Assembly: GCF_024298825.1 (NCBI RefSeq) | Contig: NZ_CP101153.1 | Coordinates: forward strand, 3,038,001 to 3,102,000 | Origin: Haloglomus salinum | GTDB lineage: Archaea; Halobacteriota; Halobacteria; Halobacteriales; Haloarculaceae | Direction of reading: 5' to 3' | DNA length: 64,000 nucleotides | Program-made: the position numbers and the translations under genes | The notes under the pieces: generated by a model | What the model saw: the letters and a program-made list of their open reading frames with translations, nothing else | Told to the model about the DNA's origin: nothing | Databases searched by the model: none | Shown: positions 1 to 7,574 of the stretch, piece after piece | How positions within the stretch are numbered: the stretch's first letter is position 1 | Layout of the letters: every line of letters begins with the position of its first letter

Positions 1-123
1 CGGTTCATGCTGGCCCCCACGATTGCGCCCGGCGAAAAGCCGTCGCCGTCCGTGCGAAGGGGACACACGGCCCGTCGACCGCGACCCGCAACCGTTTCAA
101 GTCCCCCGCCGAACCGTGGCCCG

Positions 124-633
124 ATGACCGAGGCGGACCTCACCGACGAGGAGCGCGAACGACTGGGCGACGTGGTCGCGCTCCAGCCCACGAAGAACTC
201 CGAACTCGCCGACCGCTGGGGACTGGAGGGTGGCAGCGAGGTGCACTCCTACCTCGAGGAGCACCTGAAAGAGTACTACTTCCGCGACGAGAACAGTCTC
301 ATCCGGGCGACCGAGGAGGCTGCCGAGGTTTCCGGAGTCGCCCCCGGCGTCGAGGAGGCCGAGGACGGCAGTCGCGTCGTCCGCGTCCCGGACCTCCAGT
401 ATCACGTCCTCCGGGTTCTGTCCGACCAGGACGAGGACCCGCAGAGCGTCGTCGGCGTCCTGCAGGCCGTCCGCGGCCTCGACGGGGGACTCGACCCCGA
501 CAACGACGCTATCCGCGAATCCCTCCGCTCGCTCGCCAACAAGGGCGTCGTCGAGAAGGTCCAGTTGACCGTGCCGACCTATCGACTCGCGATGTCCCGG
601 GCGGACCTGCAGGTCGAGCGGCTGGACGACTGA
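124..633 (+). CDS. DUF5797-like haloarchaeal protein
   Basis: A 169-residue acidic soluble protein of a family I know only from haloarchaea (DUF5797, recalled, not searched). The N-terminal third (residues about 15-45, with the LQPTKNSELADRWGLEGGSE stretch) and the C-terminal third (an SLRSLANKGVVEKV helix followed by a strand) both read like winged-helix DNA-binding halves. No catalytic motif or membrane segment is visible. An in-frame ATG lies upstream at 7, but that extension is Pro/Arg-rich and unlike the rest, so the start at 124 is preferred. It is followed 89 bases later by a CBS-domain gene on the same strand. A transcription-related role is inference. Confidence 0.75.
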   Translation: MTEADLTDEERERLGDVVALQPTKNSELADRWGLEGGSEVHSYLEEHLKEYYFRDENSLIRATEEAAEVSGVAPGVEEAEDGSRVVRVPDLQYHVLRVLSDQDEDPQSVVGVLQAVRGLDGGLDPDNDAIRESLRSLANKGVVEKVQLTVPTYRLAMSRADLQVERLDD

Positions 634-722
634 CTGTCTTCGGGCCGTCACTGCACCGGCCCGCGTTCCCGGTTGGCGAGAACCAGCCATACATCCACTA
701 CCTCCGGGGCCCTCTCTCCGGT

Positions 723-1157
723 ATGGGACTCGAATCAGTGATGACGACGGACGTGGTGACGGTCGCCCTCGACGACACCGTGCTGGACGTGGCTGCGGTG
801 TTCCGCGAGCGTGATGTGGGGAGCGCCGTGGTCCTGAACGCCGACGACGAAATCGCCGGCATCGTCACCGACCGCGACCTCGTCGTCTTCGGTCAGGAGT
901 TCGTGGAGACGCTGGAGCAGACGCTCGTGAACCAGGTGCTCTCGCCCGTCGTGTTCACCGTCTCTCCGGACACGGACACGCACGAACTCGCCCGGATGAT
1001 GCGCGAGGAAGGGGTCAGACGGGTCCCCGTCGTCGAGGACGGAGACCTGCGCGGCATCGTGACGCTCGACGACCTCGTCGTCGTGCTGGCGGAGGACCTG
1101 GAGAACCTCGCGGCCCTCATCAGAGCCGAATCGCCGTCACGGATGGTCGTGGACTGA
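723..1157 (+). CDS. CBS-domain pair protein
   Basis: A 144-residue protein made almost wholly of two CBS motifs (about residues 5-60 and 75-130), which together form a Bateman module that usually binds adenosyl ligands such as AMP, ATP or SAM. Visible hallmarks are the GIVTDRDLV end of the first motif and GIVTLDDLVVVL of the second. There is no fused enzyme or transporter domain, so this is a stand-alone sensor whose partner cannot be told from the sequence. The ATG at 723 begins directly with the MGLESVMTTDVVTV start typical of such proteins. It converges on the next gene, which is on the opposite strand. Confidence 0.9.
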   Translation: MGLESVMTTDVVTVALDDTVLDVAAVFRERDVGSAVVLNADDEIAGIVTDRDLVVFGQEFVETLEQTLVNQVLSPVVFTVSPDTDTHELARMMREEGVRRVPVVEDGDLRGIVTLDDLVVVLAEDLENLAALIRAESPSRMVVD

Positions 1158-1276
1158 CGCTGCTCCCCGCCGTCGCGGAGGCGGTGTGCGCTCGCGACAA
1201 TAGTCTTATCTGAATTTTAGAACGACTATATGTCCGATAATTGTTGAGTTCCTGTATCTGGGTGTGTATACTTCTG
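1158..1276. other. AT-rich gap between convergent genes
   Basis: This 119-base gap separates the CBS gene and the converging nuclease-like gene. It is clearly more AT-rich than its surroundings and holds an inverted repeat, ATAGTC around 1200 and GACTAT around 1224, separated by roughly 20 bases. It probably serves as the shared transcription end region. No gene is visible. Confidence 0.4.
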
Positions 1277-2368
1277 CTATCTCCGGAACCGCTCGCGCTG
1301 CCGCTCCAGCAGCCGCTTCGCACCATTCCCGGGACCACCGTCGATAGGCCAGCCATTCGCCCGCCACACCGGTGGCTCCGGCTCGAACTGGGGGCACGAC
1401 CCCGAGCACTCGCGGGCGGTGACGCAGCGGCCCTTCGCGGCGCAGGCCGGGAGCGGTGCCTCGGCATCGGCCAGCCGGAAGTGCCGACAGTCCGTCCGGA
1501 CCTGCCCCATGTAGCCCCGCCAGCCGCGCTCGTAGGCGCGCTCGGCGATCTCACGGCGCTTGCCGGCCTTCCACTCGGCGTCGGCATACTCGAACCGGGC
1601 GGCCGACTGGTCGTGTGCGCCCCCGTCGGGCCGTTCGAGGATTTGCGTGCCTGGCGCATCGACCGCGAGCGACCGCGGGTACCAGACCGGCTCCACGTCC
1701 AGCCCCGCGGGGCCGCCCCCCTCGCGCACGGCGAGGATGCCGGCCTCGACGGGGAGTCGCTCCAGCAGGGCCGGTTCGACGCCTCGGCCGTCCGTGTCCC
1801 TGTCGGCGGTCGCGCGCGTGGCGACCCACACCTCGTCGGCGAGGCCCAGCGCCACGTCGCGCTCGAGCTGGTCGCCGAGGGCTCGTGCCGCGCTGGCGTC
1901 GAGGTCCGGCTTGTTCTCGATGGCGACAACCCGCTCGACCCACTCCGGGTAGCGCCACCGCCGTCGGAGCTCGATGCGGTTGCCGCGCTTGCGACGCTCC
2001 ACGAGGTCCCGGTCGGCGGCGGTGTGGACCGCCTCGCGGACGTACTGCCAGGGGTAGCCCGGATCGGGGAGCGCATCCCGGTACCACGCCCAGTCTGCCG
2101 GCGCGTTGCGGACGACGTGCAACAGGTCCGAGTCGAGCGCGCGCTCGCCGAATACCGCGCGCGCGCCGAGTTGCTCCCGGTCGCACTCCAGTACCAGCGT
2201 GTCCCACCGGCGGTTCCGGACCCCGAGCTGACGGGCGACCATGGCGACGCGATTCTCCGGCAGCTCACCGCCAGGAGGCCAGGACGCCTCGGTCCACCGA
2301 CAGACCCGCAGCTCGAAGGGGAACTCGCGGTCCGGGAGCGGCCAGCCGCTGACGGCGCCGTCGGTCAC
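1277..2368 (-). CDS. PD-(D/E)XK-like protein with C-terminal Cys cluster (DUF5787-like)
   Basis: A 363-residue soluble protein, probably the haloarchaeal family DUF5787 (recalled). Around residues 148-180 it carries VVAIENKPDLDA followed by DQLERDVALGLADEVWVAT. This is the E-x-K plus trailing helix and strand pattern of PD-(D/E)XK nucleases. Near the C terminus (about residues 295-335) five Cys occur in a short span (DCRHF, PAC, GRC, REC, SGSCPQF), which could bind zinc or an Fe-S cluster as in Cas4/AddB-type nucleases. The N-terminal part looks like winged-helix elements. No cas genes are nearby. Nuclease activity is inference from the motif alone. Confidence 0.65.
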   Translation of the reverse strand: MTDGAVSGWPLPDREFPFELRVCRWTEASWPPGGELPENRVAMVARQLGVRNRRWDTLVLECDREQLGARAVFGERALDSDLLHVVRNAPADWAWYRDALPDPGYPWQYVREAVHTAADRDLVERRKRGNRIELRRRWRYPEWVERVVAIENKPDLDASAARALGDQLERDVALGLADEVWVATRATADRDTDGRGVEPALLERLPVEAGILAVREGGGPAGLDVEPVWYPRSLAVDAPGTQILERPDGGAHDQSAARFEYADAEWKAGKRREIAERAYERGWRGYMGQVRTDCRHFRLADAEAPLPACAAKGRCVTARECSGSCPQFEPEPPVWRANGWPIDGGPGNGAKRLLERQRERFRR

Positions 2369-2474
2369 GCCTGGCCCGAAGCGGGCGGACGGCTAAACGG
2401 TTCCGTCGGCCCGCGACGTGTCGGGGGGACCCGATGGCGACAGGCCTTTCGCCTCCCCGGGCACGAGCGCTGGC

Positions 2475-4784
2475 ATGGACTGGGACGGTGACCGTCGTCG
2501 CTTCCTCCAGGCGGCCGGCGCGACGGGCCTCGCGGCCGGGCTCGCGGGCTGTGCCTCCCTCTCGGACTCCCCGGGTTCCGGGACGCTCACGGGTCGGCCA
2601 CCGGCGGTGACGTACGATGTCGGAGCGTACCGGGTGCTGTGGGCGCCCCCGGACGAGACCGGGAACGACGTGTCCGCCCTTCGGGTCCGCCACCCCGAGA
2701 GCGGAGCGACCGTCCTCCGGTCGGTTCCGGGCGAGAACGTCCTCGCGGCGGCGCGTGCGACGCTGGACGTGACCGAGCGGCGTGGCACGTTCGACCTCGA
2801 GGAGACCACCGACACGGCGTTCGTCGACCAGCGCGTGCGGTCCGTGACGCCCGGCACGGCGACCCATGGCGACCCGTTCCCGTCCGGCGTCGAGACGGTG
2901 ACGCTATCGGGACTGCTCGAGGCCGAGGACGGCGAACCTGTCGAGTACGACCTCGCGTTCGCCGCGCTCCCGGACGGCCACTGCGGCGTTCACGCGAGCG
3001 TCGGTGGCGAGGCCGAGCGCCTGCGCCTGCGCTACCGGACGCCCGCCGACGAGTGCGTCTACGGCTTCGGCGAGCAGTACAGCCACGTCGACCTGACTGG
3101 CCACGAGGTTCCCATCGTGACCCAGGAGCAGGGCATCGGCCGGGGGCGCCCGCTCGTCACGCAGGTCGTGAACGCCGCCGCACCTGGGGCCGGCGGTGGC
3201 CCCTTCTCGACGTACGCACCGATGCCGTACGCGCTCTCGGATGCCGGCTACGGCGTCTGCCTGGAGAACACCTCCTACAGCGTGTTCGACCTCCGCCGGC
3301 GCCGCGAGACATCCGTCCGGTGCTACACCGACGCCCTCGAAGCGCGCCTGTTCCCCGCCCCGACGCTCGCGGATGGCGTCGAACGGTTCACCGAGTACGC
3401 GGGTCGGATGCCCCCGCTCCCGTCGTGGCTGAACCGCGGTGCCGTCGTCGGGCTGCAGGGCGGCACCGAGAAGGTCCGAGAGGTGTGGGCCGAACTCCGG
3501 AAACGGGACACGCCGCTCGCCGGTGTCTGGCTCCAGGACTGGGTCGGCGCCCGCGAGACGAGTTTCGGCTCCCAGCTCTGGTGGAACTGGGAGCTCGACG
3601 AGGCCACCTACCCCGGCTGGGATGAGCTCGTCTCCGACCTCCACGACGCGGGCGTGGGCGTCCTCGGCTACGTCAATCCGTATCTCGCCGACGTGAGCGA
3701 GAAAGCGGGCGTGGACCGCAACCTGTTCCGCGAGGCACGTGAGGCCGGCTACCTCGTCACCGAGTCCGAGAGCGACGAGCCGTACATGCTCACCATCACC
3801 GACTTCGATGTCGGTATCGTCGACCTCTCGAACGACGCTGCGCGCGACTGGTTCCGCGTGGTCATGCGCGAGAACGTCCTCGGTAACGGGTTCGACGGCT
3901 GGATGGCCGACTTCGGCGAGGGACTCCCCTTCGAGGCCGACCTCGCGGACGCCGACGCCGCCAGCTACCACAACCAGTACCCCGTCGAGTGGGCCGCACT
4001 CAACCGGGAGGTCGTCGAGAACGCGAGCGAGGACGGCCCCGGCGGCGACCACCGGCTCGGCCGCCCGACGTTCTTCACCCGCGCCGGCTTCACCGGCTCG
4101 CCCGGCGAGAGCACACTGTTCTGGACCGGCGACCAGCTCGTCTCCTGGGACGACGACGATGGGCTCGGGACCGTCGTGCCGGCGCTGCTCTCCTCGGGAC
4201 TGTCGGGCATCTCGCTCAACCACCCCGACGCCGGCGGATACACCAGCGTCGTCCGTTCGGGCGTCGGTATCAGTCGCTCGCGCGAGGAGTTGCTCCGGTG
4301 GCTGGAGCTGTCGGCGTTCACGCCCGTCTACCGCACCCACGAGGGGAACCAGCCCGGTGAGAACGCACAGATATACGACGACGCGGGCACGTACGACGCG
4401 TTCGCCCGGTTCGCGAAGGTGTACGCCGCGCTCGCGCCGTACCGGGAGCGGCTGATGCGGGTCGCGGCGGGCCGGGGCCTGCCGCTGGTGCGGCCGCTCG
4501 CGATGCACTACCCCGACGACGACATCGCGGCGGGCCGTGACGACCAGTTCCTGCTCGGCCGGGACGTGCTGGTCGCCCCCGTCACCGCGCGGAACGTGCG
4601 CGACCCGTTCGTCTACCTCCCCGAGGGCGAGTGGCGCCACCTCTGGTCGGGCGAGATACGGCGAGGCCCCGGCTGGCGGCGGGAGCTAGCGCGACTCGGC
4701 GAGCCGCCGGTCTTCCTGCGCGTCGGGAGCGACGTGGCCGCGTCGCTCCCCGACCGCCTGCGGTCGCTGGGCCTGCTCGACTGA
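2475..4784 (+). CDS. GH31 glycosidase, sulfoquinovosidase-like, Tat lipoprotein
   Basis: A 769-residue family 31 glycoside hydrolase. The start at 2475 gives a Tat signal with lipobox (DRRRFLQ then LAGC, Cys26), so the enzyme is probably exported folded and lipid-anchored. An earlier in-frame ATG at 2418 would bury the signal. The catalytic domain follows E. coli YihQ closely. The nucleophile is Asp479 in GWMADFGEG and the acid/base is Asp553 in TGDQ. Residues matching YihQ Gln262, Gln288, Trp304 and Tyr508 are Gln328, Gln354, Trp370 and Tyr589. The position of YihQ Arg301, which contacts the sulfonate, is Gln367 here, so the substrate may differ. It stands alone, with no sulfoglycolysis genes nearby. 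Confidence 0.88.
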   Translation: MDWDGDRRRFLQAAGATGLAAGLAGCASLSDSPGSGTLTGRPPAVTYDVGAYRVLWAPPDETGNDVSALRVRHPESGATVLRSVPGENVLAAARATLDVTERRGTFDLEETTDTAFVDQRVRSVTPGTATHGDPFPSGVETVTLSGLLEAEDGEPVEYDLAFAALPDGHCGVHASVGGEAERLRLRYRTPADECVYGFGEQYSHVDLTGHEVPIVTQEQGIGRGRPLVTQVVNAAAPGAGGGPFSTYAPMPYALSDAGYGVCLENTSYSVFDLRRRRETSVRCYTDALEARLFPAPTLADGVERFTEYAGRMPPLPSWLNRGAVVGLQGGTEKVREVWAELRKRDTPLAGVWLQDWVGARETSFGSQLWWNWELDEATYPGWDELVSDLHDAGVGVLGYVNPYLADVSEKAGVDRNLFREAREAGYLVTESESDEPYMLTITDFDVGIVDLSNDAARDWFRVVMRENVLGNGFDGWMADFGEGLPFEADLADADAASYHNQYPVEWAALNREVVENASEDGPGGDHRLGRPTFFTRAGFTGSPGESTLFWTGDQLVSWDDDDGLGTVVPALLSSGLSGISLNHPDAGGYTSVVRSGVGISRSREELLRWLELSAFTPVYRTHEGNQPGENAQIYDDAGTYDAFARFAKVYAALAPYRERLMRVAAGRGLPLVRPLAMHYPDDDIAAGRDDQFLLGRDVLVAPVTARNVRDPFVYLPEGEWRHLWSGEIRRGPGWRRELARLGEPPVFLRVGSDVAASLPDRLRSLGLLD

Positions 4785-4787
4785 AGG

Positions 4788-5294
4788 TCAGGCGCCGTCG
4801 CCACGCTCGCCGCCGTCGGCCTCTGCCGTCTCCTCCTCGGTTCCGGCGCTCGCGTCCGCTTCCTCCTCGTCCTCCTCCAGTACCTCGTCGAGGAAGTCGT
4901 GGGCCTCCCGGAGGATGTCGCGGGGGCCGTCCTGGGTGATGGTGTTGATGGCCTGCTCGTAGTCGCGCCACTGCAGGTCGCGGTGCTCCTTCGATAGTTC
5001 GGCGGACGCTTCGAACGACTTCGCGATGAACAGGTGGACCGTCTTGTGGATGGTGTTCCCGTTCGCCTCGAACACGTAGTCGTAGTCCTCGCGGAAGCCA
5101 TCGATGAGCCGGAAATCCTCGATTCCGGCCTCCTCTTTCACCTCTCGGATTGCCGTCTGCTGTAACTCCTCCTCGCCCTCGACCCCACCCTTGGGGAACT
5201 CCCAGTCCCCCGGACGGGACTTGAGCAGGAGGTACTCACGACGGCCACGGGTATCACGGAAGAGGATGGCTCCCGAACTCGTGGCCTCTATCAT
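4788..5294 (-). CDS. Nudix hydrolase, Ap4A-hydrolase type
   Basis: A 168-residue Nudix enzyme that hydrolyses nucleoside diphosphate linkages. The Nudix box GGVEGEEELQQTAIREVKEE lies at about residues 35-54, preceded by LKSRPGDWEFPKG as in diadenosine tetraphosphate hydrolases of the MutT/Ap4A class. The last 35 residues are an acidic, low-complexity tail (Glu/Asp/Ala) typical of haloarchaeal adaptation. The ATG at 5294 (MIEATSSG) fits the family start better than one seven codons upstream. It converges on the GH31 gene, with only three bases between the stops. The likely role is clearing toxic dinucleotides; the exact substrate is not determined. Confidence 0.9.
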   Translation of the reverse strand: MIEATSSGAILFRDTRGRREYLLLKSRPGDWEFPKGGVEGEEELQQTAIREVKEEAGIEDFRLIDGFREDYDYVFEANGNTIHKTVHLFIAKSFEASAELSKEHRDLQWRDYEQAINTITQDGPRDILREAHDFLDEVLEEDEEEADASAGTEEETAEADGGERGDGA

Positions 5295-5424
5295 TGTTGG
5301 CGAGTAGACGACCATCCGTTAAATCGGTGTCGGACATCAGACCTGTCCGATTCCGGATGGTGCTTCCCGCCGGATGCGCGGGCCGTCTCCGCGTGGTCCC
5401 TGGTCGTCCCCCAAGAACCGACGT

Positions 5425-5430
5425 GTTTAG
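5425..5430 (+). promoter_or_regulatory. TATA-like box of first TFS gene
   Basis: GTTTAG begins 33 bases before the ATG at 5458, the spacing of a leaderless haloarchaeal promoter. The same element at the same distance precedes the second TFS gene. Confidence 0.6.
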
Positions 5431-5457
5431 TATCGATAGTCGACAAGCCCGTCCGTC

Positions 5458-5775
5458 ATGGAGTTCTGTGACGAGTGTGGGTCGATGATGCACACGGAGG
5501 GTGAAACCTGGGTGTGCCGGTCCTGTGGCCACGAGCAGTCGCGTGACGAGTCGAGCGACGCGGCGGCGACGACCAGCGAGGCCCAGCAGGAGGACGGGGG
5601 GCCGGACGTGGTCGACGCGACCGGCGGGACCGGGGAGGCCGTGCGGGAACCCTGCCCGGCAGACGGATGCGACAGCGAGCGGGCCCGCTACGAGATGCTG
5701 CCGAAACCCGGCGGGTCCTACGAAGTCCGGCTGTTCACCTGCGCCGAGTGTGGTCACAAGTGGCGCGAATCCTGA
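5458..5775 (+). CDS. TFS-like RNA polymerase factor lacking the catalytic acidic pair
   Basis: A 105-residue homologue of archaeal transcription factor S, the TFIIS/RPB9-like protein that enters the polymerase secondary channel and stimulates transcript cleavage. The N-terminal Zn ribbon has Cys4, Cys7, Cys20 and Cys23. The C-terminal ribbon has Cys66, Cys71, Cys95 and Cys98, with an unusual Cx4C first pair (CPADGC). The loop that should hold the Asp-Glu cleavage pair reads PKPGGSYEV at residues 82-90, so the pair is missing. It is a tandem duplicate of the next gene. It may be an inactive or inhibitory paralogue, as described for Sulfolobus TFS4; that is inference. Confidence 0.88.
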   Translation: MEFCDECGSMMHTEGETWVCRSCGHEQSRDESSDAAATTSEAQQEDGGPDVVDATGGTGEAVREPCPADGCDSERARYEMLPKPGGSYEVRLFTCAECGHKWRES

Positions 5776-5808
5776 CCTCGCCCGAGGCTGTGCTCCCGGG
5801 ACCGGTGC

Positions 5809-5814
5809 GTTTAG
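5809..5814 (+). promoter_or_regulatory. TATA-like box of second TFS gene
   Basis: GTTTAG begins 33 bases before the ATG at 5842. The flanking GTTTAGTA..GAGTC.ACAAG pattern matches the promoter of the upstream paralogue, so the promoter was duplicated with the gene. Confidence 0.6.
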
Positions 5815-5841
5815 TACCGGGAGTCAACAAGGGCGCCCATC

Positions 5842-6168
5842 ATGGAGTTCTGCGACGAGTGCGGTTCGATGATGCACACGGAGGGCGGCGAGTGGGTCTG
5901 CAAGTCCTGCGGCGCCACGAAGCCCCGCGACAGTGCCAGGGACGCGGCGATGACCACGACCGAGGGACAGGACACCGACAGTGGCCCCGTCGACATGTCG
6001 GAGGTCGACGACGAGGAGATCGGGCCGACGACGAAGGTGGTCTGTCCGGAGTGTGGCCACGACCGCGCTCGCTACGAGATGAAGCAGATCCGGGCCGCCG
6101 ACGAGTCCGAGACGCGCTTCTTCACCTGCACCGAATGCGGGAAGAAGTGGCGCGAGGACGACCACTGA
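5842..6168 (+). CDS. tfs: Transcription factor S (TFS)
   Basis: A 108-residue archaeal TFIIS-like cleavage factor with two Zn ribbons: Cys4, Cys7, Cys20 and Cys23, then Cys68, Cys71, Cys96 and Cys99. The C-terminal ribbon keeps the acidic pair Asp87-Glu88 in RAADESETRFF. This pair promotes hydrolysis of backtracked RNA in the polymerase active site. This copy is therefore the canonical functional one, in contrast to its upstream neighbour. The N-terminal 14 residues of the two are identical, while the linkers have diverged. It has its own promoter 33 bases upstream. It is a known essential-class archaeal factor. Confidence 0.93.
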   Translation: MEFCDECGSMMHTEGGEWVCKSCGATKPRDSARDAAMTTTEGQDTDSGPVDMSEVDDEEIGPTTKVVCPECGHDRARYEMKQIRAADESETRFFTCTECGKKWREDDH

Positions 6169-6234
6169 CTCCCGGAACGCCCGATACCGACAACTGGGGG
6201 CGCCCTACCGCAGGGTGCGTTCGGGGGCGACACG

Positions 6235-6240
6235 TTTTAG
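6235..6240 (+). promoter_or_regulatory. TATA-like box upstream of the Cys leader and cysE
   Basis: TTTTAG is centred near 6237. Transcription would begin near 6262-6265, only a few bases before the leader-peptide ATG at 6269, making that small frame the first translated unit of the cysE transcript. Confidence 0.55.
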
Positions 6241-6268
6241 CCGCTGGGCGGACCACAGTCGGCTAGCC

Positions 6269-6352
6269 ATGGGCAGCACGCGCCTCCCGCGTCGACCCCG
6301 CAACGTCCGCCAGCCCGCGGTCCGCGCGGCGCCGTGCTGTTGTTGTTGTTGA
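6269..6352 (+). CDS. Poly-cysteine leader peptide upstream of cysE
   Basis: A 27-codon frame that starts with ATG at 6269 and ends with TGC TGT TGT TGT TGT TGA, that is Pro-Cys-Cys-Cys-Cys-Cys-stop. The preceding residues are Arg/Pro-rich ([12 protein letters not shown]), unlike the acidic proteins of this genome. It lies just after a TATA-like box and 73 bases before cysE on the same strand. Five Cys codons immediately before a stop, ahead of the committed cysteine-biosynthesis gene, is the arrangement expected of a ribosome-stalling leader that senses charged tRNA-Cys. Poly-Cys leaders with that role are known in mycobacteria. Expression and function here are inference, but the frame and codons are seen directly. 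Confidence 0.7.
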   Translation: MGSTRLPRRPRNVRQPAVRAAPCCCCC

Positions 6353-6425
6353 CTCTTCTGTCCGCCTCTCCCCGGTGCCGCCGCGTCGTACCACCCGCCG
6401 ATTACGCCACTCCCACACTCACCAC

Positions 6426-7019
6426 ATGCTCGACCACGTTCGCGAGGACATCCGTACCGCCCGCGAGACCGACCCTGCAGCCACCAGCACCGTCGAGGTC
6501 CTGCTCTATCCCGGCCTGCATGCCGTCTGGTGTCACCGACTGGCCCACGCGCTCCATGCCCGGGGACACCCGTTCGCCGCTCGCCTGCTCTCACAGCTCG
6601 TCCGACTGTTCACCGGCGTCGAGATCCACCCTGCGGCCGACATCGGCCGTCGGTTCTTCATCGACCACGGCATGGGCGTCGTCGTCGGTGAGACGGCCGC
6701 TATCGGCGACGACGTGACCTGTTACCACGGCGTCACGCTGGGCGGTGACTCGCCGCGGCGCGAGAAGCGCCACCCCACCGTCGAGGACGGCGTCACGCTG
6801 GGCGCGAACGCGACGCTCATCGGCGATATCGCCATCGGACAGGGAGCCACCGTGGGTGCCGGCGCGGTCGTCTCGAAGGACGTGCCTGCCGGTGCAACCG
6901 TCGCAGGGAACCCCGCTCGCCGGATCGACGCTGGAGACAGCGTCGACGCCGACGAGTCCGCCGAGAGCGACGAACTGACGGTCTGTGGCCCCGACTGTCC
7001 CGCGGAGCCGGCCGACTGA
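6426..7019 (+). CDS. cysE: Serine O-acetyltransferase
   Basis: A 197-residue enzyme that acetylates L-serine with acetyl-CoA to O-acetylserine, the first step of cysteine synthesis. A short helical N-terminal part leads into a left-handed parallel beta helix of hexapeptide repeats (residues about 65-175). The catalytic Asp-His dyad is Asp80-His81 in [12 protein letters not shown], followed by the CYHGVTLGG turn. It is of the short class, lacking the long N-terminal domain of E. coli CysE. The C-terminal tail is acidic with two Cys (VCGPDCP). The ATG at 6426 is 73 bases after the stop of the Cys-rich leader, and no clear Shine-Dalgarno sequence is visible. Confidence 0.93.
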   Translation: MLDHVREDIRTARETDPAATSTVEVLLYPGLHAVWCHRLAHALHARGHPFAARLLSQLVRLFTGVEIHPAADIGRRFFIDHGMGVVVGETAAIGDDVTCYHGVTLGGDSPRREKRHPTVEDGVTLGANATLIGDIAIGQGATVGAGAVVSKDVPAGATVAGNPARRIDAGDSVDADESAESDELTVCGPDCPAEPAD

Positions 7020-7040
7020 GCGGGCGGCGCCGGGAAGCTG

Positions 7041-7439
7041 TCAGCAACAGAACATGAACGGGAACATCAGCGCGACGCGGTCCCCGTCGTCGAGTTCGGT
7101 ATCGAACCCGTCCAGATGCTCGTTGAACGCCCCGTTGACGACGACACGGACGTAGGGACGGGTCTGCTCGCCCTCGGGGTTCTTCGCCCAGTCGCCCGGG
7201 AGGTCATCGACATCGACCCAGCCCTCCGTACTGGCCTCGGCCTCGGTTTCCGCGACGAGCATCTCCTGCAGTTCGGGATGCTCGGCGAACAGCGCGTCGA
7301 GGAACTCGCGGAGCGTCTCTCCCTCGAAGGTGTAGTCGAAGCGGTGCTCGCCGAGTTCACGCCGGACGTGGCCGGTCGCCTTCACGTCGACCGTGGTCGT
7401 CACCGCCTGTTCGCTCGATGCGTCGGTGGTCGTGCTCAT
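7041..7439 (-). CDS. MoaD/ThiS-like beta-grasp protein ending in Cys-Cys
   Basis: A 132-residue protein with a MoaD/ThiS (beta-grasp) core. It starts with TTTVDVKATGHVRREL, continues with YTFEGETLREFLDALFAEHP and RPYVRVVVNGAF, and ends LDDGDRVALMFPFMFCC. Classical sulfur carriers and SAMPs end in Gly-Gly, whereas this protein ends in Cys-Cys. The ATG at 7439 is preferred over one seven codons earlier. Its stop faces the cysE stop across 21 bases, and a paralogue lies upstream. A sulfur-carrier or metal-related role is plausible but unproven. The missing diglycine argues against ordinary E1-dependent thiocarboxylation. Confidence 0.82.
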   Translation of the reverse strand: MSTTTDASSEQAVTTTVDVKATGHVRRELGEHRFDYTFEGETLREFLDALFAEHPELQEMLVAETEAEASTEGWVDVDDLPGDWAKNPEGEQTRPYVRVVVNGAFNEHLDGFDTELDDGDRVALMFPFMFCC

Positions 7440-7574
7440 GACGGACCGTTCCGGCGGCATCCGCCTGTAGATACCCCCGAATATGTTCGGGTGGTGGCGC
7501 TGGTAGCGATTCGCGGTGCTGGCGGCCGAGAACGGGCGCGAGAAACAGCGGAAGCAGCACGCCAGCGGCGTGCC

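Noticed and set aside
2904-4640. A 578-codon frame antisense to the GH31 gene.
   Set aside because: It lies wholly opposite a gene with clear catalytic motifs and shows no motif of its own.
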